From assembly GCF_001541225.1 (NCBI RefSeq), contig NZ_LMTS01000069.1, positions 7,091 through 58,607 on the forward strand: a DNA stretch of 51,517 bases, given 5' to 3'. The position numbers and the translations under genes are program-made. The notes under the pieces were generated by a model. It made no database searches. It worked only from the letters and a program-made list of their open reading frames with translations, and was not told where the DNA came from. This stretch comes from Variovorax sp. WDL1 (lineage in GTDB: Bacteria; Pseudomonadota; Gammaproteobacteria; Burkholderiales; Burkholderiaceae_C). Shown here one piece after another: positions 32,614 through 41,850 of this stretch (positions are counted from its first letter, which is position 1; every line of letters begins with the position of its first letter).

Positions 32614-33321
32614 TCAGGCGTCGAGCGTCAGGTGCTGGCCGTGCAGCGCCGCAGCCGCGGGCGAGGCCAGGAAGCCGATGGTCTGGGCCGCCACTGCTGT
32701 CGACACCCAGCTCTCGGGCTTGGCATCTGGCATGGCCTGGCGGTTGGCCGGCGTGTCCAGCACGCTGGGGGCGATGCTGTTCACCGTGATCCCATGCGGC
32801 GCCAGTTCGGCAGCCGAGGCCTCGACGAGGCGCTGCAGCGCGCTCTTCGACGCGATGTAGGCCGCCATGGCGGCGGTGCCGCGTGCGGCGCTCTTGGCGG
32901 TAACGGCGATCACGCTGCCGGCCTTGCGCTCGATCATCGAGGGCACCAGCGCCTGCGAAACCGCGACGAAGGACCATGCGTTCAGGTTCATCATGCGGTC
33001 CCAGGCGGGCCGGCTCAGCGCATGCACCTCTTCGCCCATCTCGAAGCCGCCGGCGATGTGCACCAGCGCATCCACATGCTTGAAGGCTGCAAGGATGCGA
33101 CCAGCCGCATCCCCCATGCTCTCGCCGGAAGTCACATCAGCTTCGAGCAACAGGTGTTGCGAGTTGTCCAGCCCCGGGAAGACGCTGACGATGTGTTCCA
33201 TCCGGTGGTCGAGCAGAGCGAGGCGGGCGCCCTGGTCGAGGAAGTGCTGCACGACGGCGCGGCCCAGGGCGCCGGCAGCGCCTGTGACCACGACGTGGCG
33301 GGAGGTGTTGGGGTCGATCAT
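32614..33321 (-). CDS. Short-chain dehydrogenase/reductase
   Basis: A 235-residue NAD(P)-dependent Rossmann-fold oxidoreductase. The cofactor loop is 'VVTGAAGALGRAVV'; the catalytic Tyr and Lys are in 'MAAYIASKSALQR', with Ser in 'AVTAKSAARG'. The sequence resembles the 3-oxoacyl-ACP reductase group but has no clear substrate signature. AAGGAA precedes the ATG at 33321. It is divergent from the beta-ketothiolase gene (112 bases), so the two may share control in acyl-CoA metabolism; this is inference. Confidence 0.88.
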   Translation of the reverse strand: MIDPNTSRHVVVTGAAGALGRAVVQHFLDQGARLALLDHRMEHIVSVFPGLDNSQHLLLEADVTSGESMGDAAGRILAAFKHVDALVHIAGGFEMGEEVHALSRPAWDRMMNLNAWSFVAVSQALVPSMIERKAGSVIAVTAKSAARGTAAMAAYIASKSALQRLVEASAAELAPHGITVNSIAPSVLDTPANRQAMPDAKPESWVSTAVAAQTIGFLASPAAAALHGQHLTLDA

Positions 33322-33433
33322 TTCGCGGTTCCTTGTTCGGGCAGGCATCGTAACGCCGAGGTCACGCAGGAAACGTGCATCATTGCCACTTTCCCCTCCC
33401 CCTGCCCCCTTTCACTGCACCCGGAGACTTGTC

Positions 33434-34615
33434 ATGAAAGAAGTAGTTGTTGTCAGCGGCGTTCGCACGGCCATCGGTACCTTCGGCGGCGCGCTCAAGG
33501 ACGTTCCACCCACGCGGCTTGCCGCGCTGGTGACCCAGGAAGCGCTCGCGCGTGCCAAGGTCGACGGCAAGGACGTGGGCCATGTGGTCTTCGGCCACGT
33601 GGTCAACACCGAGCCGCGCGACATGTACATGGCACGCGTGGCTGCCATCGAGGGCGGCTGCGCCCAGGAAACGCCTGCGCTCACCGTCAACCGCCTCTGC
33701 GGCTCGGGCCTGCAGGCGATCGTGAGCGCGGCGCAGAGCATCCAGCTCGGCGACGCGACGGTGGCCGTCGGCGGCGGCGCCGAGAGCATGAGCCGCGCCC
33801 CGCTCTCCTCGCTTACCGCACGCTGGGGCGTGCGAATGGGCGACATGAAACTGGTGGACATGATGATCGGCGCGCTGCACGACCCCTTCGAGAACATACA
33901 CATGGGCGTGACGGCCGAGAACGTGGCCAAGAAGTGGAACATCACCCGCGAGACGCAGGACCAGACCGCGCTGACCAGCCACCAGCGTGCGCAGAAGGCG
34001 ATCGAGGGCGGCTACTTCAAGACCCAGATCGTCCCCGTGCCGCTGCAGAGCCGCAAGGGCCCGGCCCAGTTCGACACCGACGAGCACGTGCGCTTCGACG
34101 CCCGGATTGAAGACATGGCCAAGCTCAAGCCCGCTTTCCTGAAGGAGAACGGCACGGTCACGGCTGGCAATGCCTCCGGCATCAACGACGCCGCCGCTGC
34201 CGTGGTGCTGATGGAGAAGGAAGAGGCGGCGCGCCGCGGGCTCAAGCCGATGGCGCGCATCGTGGCGTATGCCTTCGCCGGCGTGGACCCGAACTACATG
34301 GGCATCGGGCCCGTGCCGGCCTCGCGCAAGGCGCTGGAGAAGGCGGGTCTTAAAGCTTCGGACATGGACGTGATCGAGGCCAACGAGGCCTTCGCCGCAC
34401 AGGCCTGCGCGGTTACGCAGGACCTCGGCCTGGACCCTGCGAAGGTGAACCCCAACGGCTCCGGCATCTCTCTCGGCCACCCGATCGGCGCCACCGGCGC
34501 GCTGATCACGGTCAAGGCGCTGTACGAGCTGGAGCGCATCCAGGGCCGCTACGCGCTGGTGACCATGTGCATCGGCGGCGGGCAGGGCATCGCCTGCATC
34601 TTCGAGCGCGCGTGA
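33434..34615 (+). CDS. bktB: Acetyl-CoA acyltransferase / beta-ketothiolase (BktB-like)
   Basis: A 393-residue thiolase that condenses or cleaves 3-oxoacyl-CoA. The nucleophilic Cys is in '[12 protein letters not shown]' and the second Cys in '[13 protein letters not shown]'; the His in 'GHPIGATGA' completes the site. Recalled from memory, the sequence is very close to BktB of Cupriavidus necator along its whole length ('[20 protein letters not shown]', '[22 protein letters not shown]'), a ketothiolase accepting longer substrates for polyhydroxyalkanoate synthesis. GGAG precedes the ATG by nine bases. Confidence 0.93.
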   Translation: MKEVVVVSGVRTAIGTFGGALKDVPPTRLAALVTQEALARAKVDGKDVGHVVFGHVVNTEPRDMYMARVAAIEGGCAQETPALTVNRLCGSGLQAIVSAAQSIQLGDATVAVGGGAESMSRAPLSSLTARWGVRMGDMKLVDMMIGALHDPFENIHMGVTAENVAKKWNITRETQDQTALTSHQRAQKAIEGGYFKTQIVPVPLQSRKGPAQFDTDEHVRFDARIEDMAKLKPAFLKENGTVTAGNASGINDAAAAVVLMEKEEAARRGLKPMARIVAYAFAGVDPNYMGIGPVPASRKALEKAGLKASDMDVIEANEAFAAQACAVTQDLGLDPAKVNPNGSGISLGHPIGATGALITVKALYELERIQGRYALVTMCIGGGQGIACIFERA

Positions 34616-34635
34616 GCCGAGGGCGCATTCGTTGT

Positions 34636-34644
34636 TGCTATAAT
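34636..34644 (+). promoter_or_regulatory. Extended -10 promoter of tRNA-Lys
   Basis: TGCTATAAT, a perfect extended -10 (TG, one base, consensus TATAAT), 35 bases before the mature tRNA 5' end. No good -35 is needed for this class. Confidence 0.8.
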
Positions 34645-34679
34645 CTTTGGATTGCCTGAATGACAGCAATGTCGATCAG

Positions 34680-34755
34680 GGGCTCTTAGCTCAGTTGGTA
34701 GAGCAGCGGACTCTTAATCCGTAGGTCGAGTGTTCGAGTCACTCAGGGCCCACCA
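34680..34755 (+). tRNA. tRNA-Lys (anticodon CTT)
   Basis: A 76-base cloverleaf with encoded CCA. Acceptor GGGCTCT pairs with AGGGCCC (one T-G pair); D-arm 'TAGCTCAGTTGGTAGAGC'; anticodon loop CTCTTAA with anticodon CTT (codon AAG); T-loop with GTTCGAG. Followed by an intrinsic terminator. Confidence 0.97.
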
Positions 34756-34776
34756 AAATTACCGCGCCAACGCTGA

Positions 34777-34807
34777 AAAGCCCGCCATCCAAAGATGGCG
34801 GGCTTTT
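34777..34807 (+). terminator. Intrinsic terminator of tRNA-Lys
   Basis: Stem AAAGCCCGCCATC / GATGGCGGGCTTT with a 4-base loop, then TTTCTTT. The remaining bases to the ALDH stop (34808-34892) contain a second GC hairpin (CGCGGGC / GCCCGCG) without a T-run and nothing else recognisable. Confidence 0.9.
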
Positions 34808-34892
34808 TCTTTGGAGGCGGTTTGGCGGCGTCCTCGATCAGCCGTCGCGTCGCGGGCAATGCGCCCGCGTTTCACGTCAGCCGCAGGGGGCC

Positions 34893-36338
34893 TTAGGCCG
34901 CCATGATCGACACAGCCTTGGTGTTCAGATAAGCCTCCATCGCCTCCGGACCGCCCTCGGAGCCGTAGCCCGAGTCCTTGACGCCACCGAAGGGCATCTC
35001 CGGCGAAGGCGCGGCCGGCTGGTTGATCCACAGCATGCCGACCTCGAGCTGCTGCGACAGCAGGTGCGTGTTCTTGAACGAGCGCGTGAAGGCATAGCCC
35101 GCCAAGCCGAATGGCAGGCGGTTGGCCTCGGCGATGGCTTCCTCCAGCGTGTCGAAGCCGCGGATGGCGGCAACCGGGCCGAAGGGCTCGTTGTTGAACA
35201 CGTCGGCTTCCAGCGGCACGTCGGTCAGCACGGTGGGGGCGAAGAAGTTACCGACCGAGCCGATCCGCTCGCCGCCGGTAGCGACTTTCGCGCCCTTGCT
35301 CCGTGCATCGTCTAGGACCTGAGCCATCGCCGTGAGGCGGCGCGCATTGGCCAGAGGCCCGAGGGTCGTGCCCTCGGCCAGGCCGTCGCCCAGCTTGAGG
35401 CCCTCGGCATGCTTGACCAGCGCTTGCGCGAATTCGGCCTTGATGCTGTTGTGCACCAGGAAGCGCGTCGGCGAGATGCACACCTGCCCCGCGTTGCGGA
35501 ACTTGGCGCCGCCCGCGGCCTTGACGGCGAGGGCAACGTCGGCATCGTCGGCGACGATCACCGGCGCGTGACCGCCCAGTTCCATCGTGGCGCGCTTCAT
35601 GTGTTGGCCGGCCAGGGCGGCGAGCTGCTTGCCCACGGGGGTGGAGCCGGTGAAGGTGACCTTGCGGATGATCGGGTGAGCGATCAGATAGCTGGAGATC
35701 TCGGCGGGGTTGCCGAACACCAGGCCCACCGTGCCGGGCGGCACGCCGGCGTCGACGAAGGCCTGCAGCAGGGCCGCAGGCGAGGCTGGCGTCTCTTCGG
35801 GCGCCTTCGCCAGGAAGGAGCAACCGGTGGCCAACGCGGCACCCAGCTTGCGCACGACCTGGTTAATCGGGAAGTTCCAGGGCGTGAATGCGGCCACGGG
35901 GCCGACCGGCTCCTTGATCACCAGCTGCTGCGCCGCCAGGTTGCGCGAAGGCACGATGCGACCGTAGACGCGGCGGCCTTCGTCGGCGAACCATTCGATG
36001 ATGTCGGCGCCCGCGAGCACTTCGACGCGTGCCTCGGCGAAAGGCTTGCCCTGCTCCTGCGTCAGCAGGCGGGCAATCTCGGGTGCGCGCTCGCGCAGCA
36101 GGCCGGCGGCCTTGCGCATGGTGGCCGCGCGCTCGTTGGCGGGGATCTTGCGCCAGGCCTGGAAGCCACGCTGCGCGGCCTCCAGCGCACGGTCCAGGTC
36201 GGCGATGCCGGCGTGCGCGACCTTGCCAATGGGCTTGCCGGTGGCCGGGTTGACGACGTCCAGGGTCTTGCCGCTCGCGGCGTCGCACCATTCGCCATTG
36301 ATCAGCAGGCGGGTGTCAACGTAGCTCGATGTGCTCAT
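34893..36338 (-). CDS. NAD(P)-dependent aldehyde dehydrogenase, succinate-semialdehyde type
   Basis: A 481-residue aldehyde dehydrogenase. The catalytic Cys is in '[14 protein letters not shown]' and the general-base Glu in '[13 protein letters not shown]'; the cofactor segment is '[22 protein letters not shown]' and '[13 protein letters not shown]'. The sequence belongs to the succinate-semialdehyde / 2-oxoglutarate-semialdehyde dehydrogenase branch (GabD-like), so 4-aminobutyrate or sugar-acid breakdown is likely; substrate is not certain. AAGGAC precedes the ATG. The C-terminal '[16 protein letters not shown]' is family standard. Confidence 0.92.
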   Translation of the reverse strand: MSTSSYVDTRLLINGEWCDAASGKTLDVVNPATGKPIGKVAHAGIADLDRALEAAQRGFQAWRKIPANERAATMRKAAGLLRERAPEIARLLTQEQGKPFAEARVEVLAGADIIEWFADEGRRVYGRIVPSRNLAAQQLVIKEPVGPVAAFTPWNFPINQVVRKLGAALATGCSFLAKAPEETPASPAALLQAFVDAGVPPGTVGLVFGNPAEISSYLIAHPIIRKVTFTGSTPVGKQLAALAGQHMKRATMELGGHAPVIVADDADVALAVKAAGGAKFRNAGQVCISPTRFLVHNSIKAEFAQALVKHAEGLKLGDGLAEGTTLGPLANARRLTAMAQVLDDARSKGAKVATGGERIGSVGNFFAPTVLTDVPLEADVFNNEPFGPVAAIRGFDTLEEAIAEANRLPFGLAGYAFTRSFKNTHLLSQQLEVGMLWINQPAAPSPEMPFGGVKDSGYGSEGGPEAMEAYLNTKAVSIMAA

Positions 36339-36506
36339 GTCGGTCCTTGGGTTCTTTCAGGGGGATGTTGATGTCGGAATCGGACGGGAGCGGGCGCGAG
36401 GCCGTCCCGTGCGCCATTGTCGCCCGACGCGGCGGGGAGGTCCCGCAAGCGGCGCAAAACCCCTCGCGCCCAGACTACGCCTGGAGGCCTGGGTCGCAGA
36501 CGCAAA

Positions 36507-36534
36507 AAAGCCCGCCTCGAGAGAGGCGGGCTTT
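36507..36534 (-). terminator. Intrinsic terminator of the DEAD-box helicase gene
   Basis: Stem AAAGCCCGCCTC / GAGGCGGGCTTT, 4-base loop, then TTT on the minus strand. It lies 18 bases after the helicase stop. The rest of the 213-base gap to the ALDH start shows no gene and no clear promoter. Confidence 0.88.
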
Positions 36535-36551
36535 GCAGGGAGATCGACGCT

Positions 36552-38360
36552 TCAGCGGCTCGGCTTGAAGGCGCGGCGCTGCCCGTCGCGCGGTACGAAG
36601 GACTTGCCGCCCCCGTGAGCGCCACCGTGGCCACGAGGAGCACCAGCGCCAGCGCCAGCGCCGGCGCGCGGCGCGCTGTCGCCCCAGCCGGGCTTGCGGC
36701 CGAAGCCACTGCCTTCGTCACGGCCCCTGCCCTGCGCCTGGCCCGGGGCCTGGAAGCCGCGCGAAGGCGCGTGGCCGCGCGGCGCCGGGCCGCGATCGTT
36801 GAAGCCGCTGGCATTGGCATAGCCGGCGCGCGGGCCGCCGAACTTGCGGTCGCGCGAATGGTTCTCGCGGTTCTCGCGGCCGCGGCCGCCGAAGTCGCCT
36901 TGCGGACGGCCCTGCGGGAAGCGCTGTTGCGGCTCAAGGCCGGGGATTACGTCGGCCGCGAAGGGCTGGCGGCTGTAGGCCTCGATGTCGAAGATCTTGC
37001 GGCGATCGCGGAACTCGGCAAAGGTCACGGCCAAGCCGTCGCGCCCGGCCCGGCCGGTGCGGCCGATGCGGTGCGTGTAATCCTCGGCCTTCATCGGCAG
37101 GCCGAAGTTGAAGACGTGGGTGATGGTCGGCACGTCGATGCCGCGCGCGGCCACGTCGGTGGCGACCAGGATCTGCACCTGGCCCTGGCGCAGCGCCATC
37201 AGCCGGCGGTTGCGCAGGCCCTGGCTCAGCGCGCCGTGGAGGGCAACGGCGCTGAAGCCGCCCTGTTGCAGGTCGCCGGCGAGGCCGTCGCATTCCACCT
37301 GCGTGCTGCAGAAGACGATGGCTTGGTTGATGCTGGTGTCGCGCAGCCAATGGTCGAGCAGCTTGCGCTTGTGCTGGGCGTTGTCGCTCCAGAACAGCAC
37401 CTGCTTGATGTTGGCGTGCTTCTCCTGGGGGGTATCGATGGTCACGCGCTGCGGCTCGCGCATCACACGCTGCGCCAGTTGCTGGATGCGCGGCGCGAAG
37501 GTGGCGCTGAACATCATGGTCTGCTGGCGCTCGATGGTGAGTTGGTTGATCTCGGCCAGGTCGTCGGCAAAGCCGAGGTCGAGCATCCGGTCGGCCTCGT
37601 CGACCACCAGGAACTTGACCTGGTCGAGCTTGATCTGCATCGAGCGCTGCAGGTCCAGCAGCCGGCCAGGCGTAGCGACCACGAGGTCGGCGTTCTGGAG
37701 GCGGGCGATCTGCAACTGATAGGGCATGCCGCCAACCACATTGGCGATACGAAGGCCGCGGCAGTGCTTCACCAGGTCGATCGCGTCGTGCGCCACCTGC
37801 TGGGCCAGCTCGCGCGTGGGGCACAGCACCAGCGCGTCGGGGGTGGCGGCCTTGAAGTGTCGCGGGTTTGTGGGGTCCTTGCGCTTGTTCTTCTTGGACG
37901 GCGCTTCGCCGCGAGCAGCGGCCTCGGCGGCTTGGCGCTGATGCTCGGCCTTGGCAGCGGCCGCGGCTTCGGCCTGGCGCTGCAGCAGGGTGTGCAGCAC
38001 GGGCAGCAGGAAGGCGGCCGTCTTGCCGCTGCCGGTCTGGCTGGACACCATCAGGTCGACGAAACGGGCAGCACCGTCGGTTCCGCCGATGGCGCCCATG
38101 GCGCGGGGGATCGCCTGCGCCTGCACGGCGGTCGGCTGGGTGAAGCCGAGGTCTTCTACAGCGGCGATCAGTTCGCTCGCCAAGCCCATCTGGACGAAGC
38201 CGTTGGGTTGCTTCGTCTCGACAGGTGCGACAGCGTCGAGTGCCTCGAGCACTTCGGACGCCTCGGTGTGGGGGATGGAAGTCGATTCGCCGCGAACAGC
38301 AGCGAAGTCATCGGATTGCACAGGCGCGAACTCGCCCTGCGCTTCAAAAGCGTCGGTCAT
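36552..38360 (-). CDS. DEAD-box RNA helicase (RhlE-like) with Gly/Arg-rich tail
   Basis: A 602-residue ATP-dependent RNA helicase. Motifs: Q-motif 'GFTQPTAVQAQAIP', I 'SSQTGSGKTAAF', Ia 'PTRELAQQ', II 'VVDEADRMLD', III 'MFSATF', V 'ATDVAARGID', VI 'HRIGRTGRAGR'. Two extras: an N-terminal acidic extension of about 55 residues, and an Ala/Lys-rich insert of about 45 residues between motifs I and Ia ('AAAAAKAEHQ' to 'KKNKRKDP'). The last 130 residues are a disordered Gly/Arg/Phe-rich tail that would bind RNA. It follows orn after a 223-base leader. Confidence 0.94.
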   Translation of the reverse strand: MTDAFEAQGEFAPVQSDDFAAVRGESTSIPHTEASEVLEALDAVAPVETKQPNGFVQMGLASELIAAVEDLGFTQPTAVQAQAIPRAMGAIGGTDGAARFVDLMVSSQTGSGKTAAFLLPVLHTLLQRQAEAAAAAKAEHQRQAAEAAARGEAPSKKNKRKDPTNPRHFKAATPDALVLCPTRELAQQVAHDAIDLVKHCRGLRIANVVGGMPYQLQIARLQNADLVVATPGRLLDLQRSMQIKLDQVKFLVVDEADRMLDLGFADDLAEINQLTIERQQTMMFSATFAPRIQQLAQRVMREPQRVTIDTPQEKHANIKQVLFWSDNAQHKRKLLDHWLRDTSINQAIVFCSTQVECDGLAGDLQQGGFSAVALHGALSQGLRNRRLMALRQGQVQILVATDVAARGIDVPTITHVFNFGLPMKAEDYTHRIGRTGRAGRDGLAVTFAEFRDRRKIFDIEAYSRQPFAADVIPGLEPQQRFPQGRPQGDFGGRGRENRENHSRDRKFGGPRAGYANASGFNDRGPAPRGHAPSRGFQAPGQAQGRGRDEGSGFGRKPGWGDSAPRAGAGAGAGAPRGHGGAHGGGKSFVPRDGQRRAFKPSR

Positions 38361-38583
38361 TGAAAGATCCAAGTGCGGGCGCCGCCGTGAGCGGCACCCC
38401 GTCGGGTGGCGAAAACATCAACCATCCAACGACATTTCAGCCTTGGCTTTCGCCTGGGCTGCGGCCCATTCATGTGGGCGCGGTGTGCAAGATAGGGAGA
38501 TGCAAGAAGCGCTCTGGGCACCTTCTTGAAAGGGTTACCCGGAAGCGAAGCCAGCGATTATTGCATGGCTTTGGGGTTTTCAC
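38361..38583 (-). promoter_or_regulatory. Long leader of the DEAD-box helicase gene
   Basis: A gene-free 223-base stretch between the orn stop and the helicase start. It contains a hairpin with arms AAGAAG / CTTCTT (38504-38527) and a GC-rich one near the start (GGTGCCG / CGGCGGCGCC region). Long structured leaders are common in cold-induced helicase genes, but no specific element is recognised here. Confidence 0.35.
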
Positions 38584-39180
38584 CTAATCCTGCAGGCGCA
38601 GGAAGGTATCGCGGTAGTGCGCCAGCTCCTCGATCGACTCGTGCACGTCGGCCAGCGCGGTATGCGCCTGCTGCTTCTTGAAGGCGTTGTAAGCGGCCGG
38701 CTTCCAGCGCTTGGCAAGCTCCTTGAGCGTGCTGACGTCCAGGTTGCGGTAGTGGAAGTAGGCCTCCAGCCTGGGCATGAACTTGACAAGGAAGCGCCGG
38801 TCCTGGCTGATGGTGTTGCCGCACATCGGCGAGCCGTTCTTCGGGATGTAGAGCGCAATGAATTCGAGCAACTGCTGCTCGGCGGCCGCCTCGTCCAGCG
38901 TGGAGGCCTTCACCTTGTCGATCAGCCCGCTGCGGCCGTGCGTGCCCTTGTTCCAGGAGTCCATTCCGTCAAGCACCGTGTCGCTCTGGTGAATCACCAG
39001 CACCGGGCCGTCGATGCGCGGGCTCAGGTCGGGGCCGGTCACGACCACGGCGATCTCGAGCAGGCGCTCCTTCTCTGGGTCGAGGCCGCTCATCTCGCAG
39101 TCCAGCCAGACGAGGTTCTGGTCGCTCTTCTTGAGGGTGGTGGCGGTCGCGGCTGCGGTCGTGGCGATGGAATCGGGCAT
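38584..39180 (-). CDS. orn: Oligoribonuclease
   Basis: A 198-residue DEDDh exonuclease that degrades 2-5 nucleotide RNAs (including pGpG) to mononucleotides. Metal-binding '[12 protein letters not shown]' opens the domain, '[11 protein letters not shown]' and the closing '[15 protein letters not shown]' with the catalytic His complete it. The first 18 residues are an Ala/Thr-rich extension. No Shine-Dalgarno is seen; GACAAT lies six bases before the ATG. It is divergent from the M48 protease gene with 65 bases between. Confidence 0.96.
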   Translation of the reverse strand: MPDSIATTAAATATTLKKSDQNLVWLDCEMSGLDPEKERLLEIAVVVTGPDLSPRIDGPVLVIHQSDTVLDGMDSWNKGTHGRSGLIDKVKASTLDEAAAEQQLLEFIALYIPKNGSPMCGNTISQDRRFLVKFMPRLEAYFHYRNLDVSTLKELAKRWKPAAYNAFKKQQAHTALADVHESIEELAHYRDTFLRLQD

Positions 39181-39245
39181 CGGCCGATTGTCGTCGATGA
39201 CCTAGAGCCCGAGTGGGCATGCCTGCGGGCTAAACTCGCTGCGCC

Positions 39246-40517
39246 ATGGTCGCTCCCCTGCCCGCTTCTCTGCTGCTCACATTCGCCTTCGCGCTCGCGC
39301 TGGTCGCGGGCCTGATTGTGAAATTCTGGCTGGCCACCCGGCAGATCCGCCATGTGGCGCGCCACCGCGACGCGGTGCCGCCCACCTTCGCGCAGGCCAT
39401 CACGCTCGCCGCTCACCAGAAGGCGGCCGACTACACGGTCGCCAAGACCCGCTTCGGCTTGCTTGAGATGGTCTGGGGCGCGATGGTGCTGCTGGGCTGG
39501 ACCCTGCTTGGCGGGCTCAACCTCCTCAACGAGATGCTGCTCGACGTGCTGGGCGGCGGCATGTGGCAGCAGCTCGCGTTGCTTGCGGCTTTCGCGCTGA
39601 TCGGCGGGCTGCTCGAGCTGCCCTTCACCCTGTGGCAGACCTTCCGGCTCGAGGAGCGCTTCGGCTTCAACAAGATGACCTGGCGGCTCTGGCTGGCCGA
39701 CGGCATCAAGGCGCTGCTGCTGGGTGCGGTGATCGGCCTGCCCATCGCGGCGTTGATCCTCTGGTTGATGGGGGCTGCCGGCCGCCTGTGGTGGCTGTGG
39801 GCGTGGGGTGCATGGATGGGCTTCAACCTGCTGCTGATGCTGGTCTACCCGACCTTCATCGCGCCGATCTTCAACAAGTTCCAGCCGCTGGACGATGCCA
39901 CGCTCAAGGCCCGCGTCACCGCGCTGATGCAGCGCTGCGGCTTCGCGGCCAAGGGCTTGTTCGTGATGGACGGCAGCACACGCAGCGCGCATGCCAACGC
40001 CTACTTCACCGGCTTCGGCGCCAGCAAGCGCGTGGTCTTCTACGACACGCTGCTGCGCCAGCTCAACGCCGGCGAGGTGGAGGCAGTGCTCGCGCACGAG
40101 CTGGGACACTTCAAGCACCGGCATGTACTCAAGCGCATGGCCGCGATGTTCGCGCTGAGCCTGGCAGGTTTCGCCCTGCTCGGCTGGCTGTCCGGCCACG
40201 CCTGGTTCTACACCGGGCTGGGCGTGCAGCCCAACATGGCGGCGGCGAACGATGCGCTGGCGATCCTGCTGTTCATGCTGGCGATGCCGGTGTTCGGCTT
40301 CTTCGTCGCGCCGCTCTCGGTCCTGATCTCGCGCCGCCACGAGTTCGAGGCCGACGCCTATGCGATCGCCCAGACCAACGGCGCCGACCTGTCGCGGGCG
40401 CTGCTCAAGCTCTACCAGGACAACGCCTCGACGCTCACGCCCGATCCGGTGTTCGTCAAGTTCTACTATTCGCACCCGCCCGCCACCGAGCGCCTCGCGC
40501 GCATGGCGGCGGCCTGA
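39246..40517 (+). CDS. M48 family membrane metalloprotease (Ste24/CAAX-type)
   Basis: A 423-residue multi-span membrane protease. The zinc site is 'LAHELGHFKHRH' (HExxH) with the third ligand Glu in 'RRHEFEADAYA'. The N-terminal 'M48_N' part with five or so helices includes 'FRLEERFGFNKMT', typical of Ste24-like enzymes. 'GSTRSAHANAYFTGFG' precedes the active site. Bacterial members take part in membrane-protein quality control. There is no Shine-Dalgarno; TAAACT ends nine bases before the ATG. The pterin dehydratase gene follows after 17 bases. Confidence 0.94.
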   Translation: MVAPLPASLLLTFAFALALVAGLIVKFWLATRQIRHVARHRDAVPPTFAQAITLAAHQKAADYTVAKTRFGLLEMVWGAMVLLGWTLLGGLNLLNEMLLDVLGGGMWQQLALLAAFALIGGLLELPFTLWQTFRLEERFGFNKMTWRLWLADGIKALLLGAVIGLPIAALILWLMGAAGRLWWLWAWGAWMGFNLLLMLVYPTFIAPIFNKFQPLDDATLKARVTALMQRCGFAAKGLFVMDGSTRSAHANAYFTGFGASKRVVFYDTLLRQLNAGEVEAVLAHELGHFKHRHVLKRMAAMFALSLAGFALLGWLSGHAWFYTGLGVQPNMAAANDALAILLFMLAMPVFGFFVAPLSVLISRRHEFEADAYAIAQTNGADLSRALLKLYQDNASTLTPDPVFVKFYYSHPPATERLARMAAA

Positions 40518-40534
40518 CCCCTGAAAAGACGATC

Positions 40535-40873
40535 ATGAGCAGCATGTTGAAGCCCATCGACTGGAAGACGAAGGCGCGGCGCGCGCTAAGCGCGACGGAG
40601 ATCGTGTCCCACCTGGCCCGGGTGGAAGGATGGAAGCTGACCGGCGACGGAGCCGATGTCGCGATCGAGAAGACCTTCAGCTTCGCGAACTACTTCGAAA
40701 CCATCGCCTTCGTGAATGCGCTTGCGCTGGTCGCGCACAAGCAGGATCACCATCCTGACCTTTCGGTGCACTACAACCGCTGCGTGGTGCGCTTCAACAC
40801 GCACGACGTGGGGGGCCTCTCTGCCACGGACTTCGACTGCGCGGCGCAGGCGGATGCCCTGCTCGACGCCTGA
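40535..40873 (+). CDS. 4a-hydroxytetrahydrobiopterin dehydratase
   Basis: A 112-residue pterin-4a-carbinolamine dehydratase, which recycles the cofactor of aromatic amino-acid hydroxylases or acts in molybdopterin/folate-type pathways. The catalytic signature 'HKQDHHPDLSVHYNRCVVRFNTHD' region is complete, with 'GGLSATDFDCA' after it. No phenylalanine hydroxylase gene is adjacent. Same direction and closely spaced with the M48 and rsgA genes. Confidence 0.94.
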   Translation: MSSMLKPIDWKTKARRALSATEIVSHLARVEGWKLTGDGADVAIEKTFSFANYFETIAFVNALALVAHKQDHHPDLSVHYNRCVVRFNTHDVGGLSATDFDCAAQADALLDA

Positions 40874-40890
40874 GCCGATGGAAGGCGCCC

Positions 40891-41850
40891 TTGGCTAAGC
40901 CCGCGCGCCTCCGGCCGCGAGGCGATGCCGACGGGAACACGGCACAGCGCGATGGGCTCGTGGTCGCCAGCCACGGACGCCATTGCGTGGTCGAGACGCC
41001 CGAGGGCGAGCGCGTCATCTGCCATCCGCGCGGCAAGAAGAGCCGTGCCGTGGTCGGCGACCGGGTGCGATGGCAGGCCAGCGAGGACGAGGGCACTATC
41101 GAGGAGGTGCAGCCGCGCAAGAACCTGTTCTATCGGCAGGACGAGATCCGCACCAAGTCCTTCGCCGCCAACCTCGACCAGGTGCTGATCCTGATCGCCG
41201 CCGAGCCCGAGTTCTCTGAAACGCAGCTGGCGCGCTCGCTGATCGCGGCGGCAGCAGAGCGCATCGCAACGATCATCGCGCTCAACAAGAGCGATGTGGT
41301 GGCGCCTTTCGAGCGCGCCTGGGAGCGGCTCGCGCCGTACCGCCGCATGCACCACGGCGTGCTGCCGCTGTCGCTCAAGGCTTCGCCGGAGGTCGATCAC
41401 GCGACCCTGATGAAGCTGCTGGCAGGCAAGACCACCCTGGTGCTCGGCCCTTCCGGCGCGGGCAAGAGCACGCTGACCAACCTGCTGGTGCCCAGCGCCC
41501 GCGCCACGACAGCGGAGATCTCGCAGGCGCTGAATTCGGGCAAGCACACCACCACCAGCACCACTTGGTACTGGGTGGACGAGGCGCGCAGCACCGCGCT
41601 GATCGATTCGCCGGGCTTCCAGGAATTCGGGCTGAACCACATCGAGCCGATGCAGCTCGCCTCATTGATGCCCGACATCGCCGAGCACGCCGGCGAGTGC
41701 AAGTTCTACAACTGCACGCACCTGCACGAGCCGGGCTGCGGCGTGATCGCGCAGGTGAGCTCGCCGGGCCACCCGGGTTCGATCAGCCCCTCGCGCTACC
41801 GCATCTATGGCGAGCTGTTCGCCGAACTGAACCAGCCCCGCCACCGATGA
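40891..41850 (+). CDS. rsgA: Ribosome small-subunit-dependent GTPase
   Basis: A 319-residue circularly permuted GTPase that checks late 30S assembly. An OB-fold (about 20-75) comes first, then G4 'ALNKSD', then G1 'GPSGAGKST', G3 'DSPGF', and a C-terminal zinc knuckle ('CKFYNCTHLHEPGC'). It starts with TTG, with GGAAGG seven bases before; no ATG in frame is close by. Its stop overlaps the glycosyltransferase start (ATGA). Confidence 0.95.
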   Translation: MAKPARLRPRGDADGNTAQRDGLVVASHGRHCVVETPEGERVICHPRGKKSRAVVGDRVRWQASEDEGTIEEVQPRKNLFYRQDEIRTKSFAANLDQVLILIAAEPEFSETQLARSLIAAAAERIATIIALNKSDVVAPFERAWERLAPYRRMHHGVLPLSLKASPEVDHATLMKLLAGKTTLVLGPSGAGKSTLTNLLVPSARATTAEISQALNSGKHTTTSTTWYWVDEARSTALIDSPGFQEFGLNHIEPMQLASLMPDIAEHAGECKFYNCTHLHEPGCGVIAQVSSPGHPGSISPSRYRIYGELFAELNQPRHR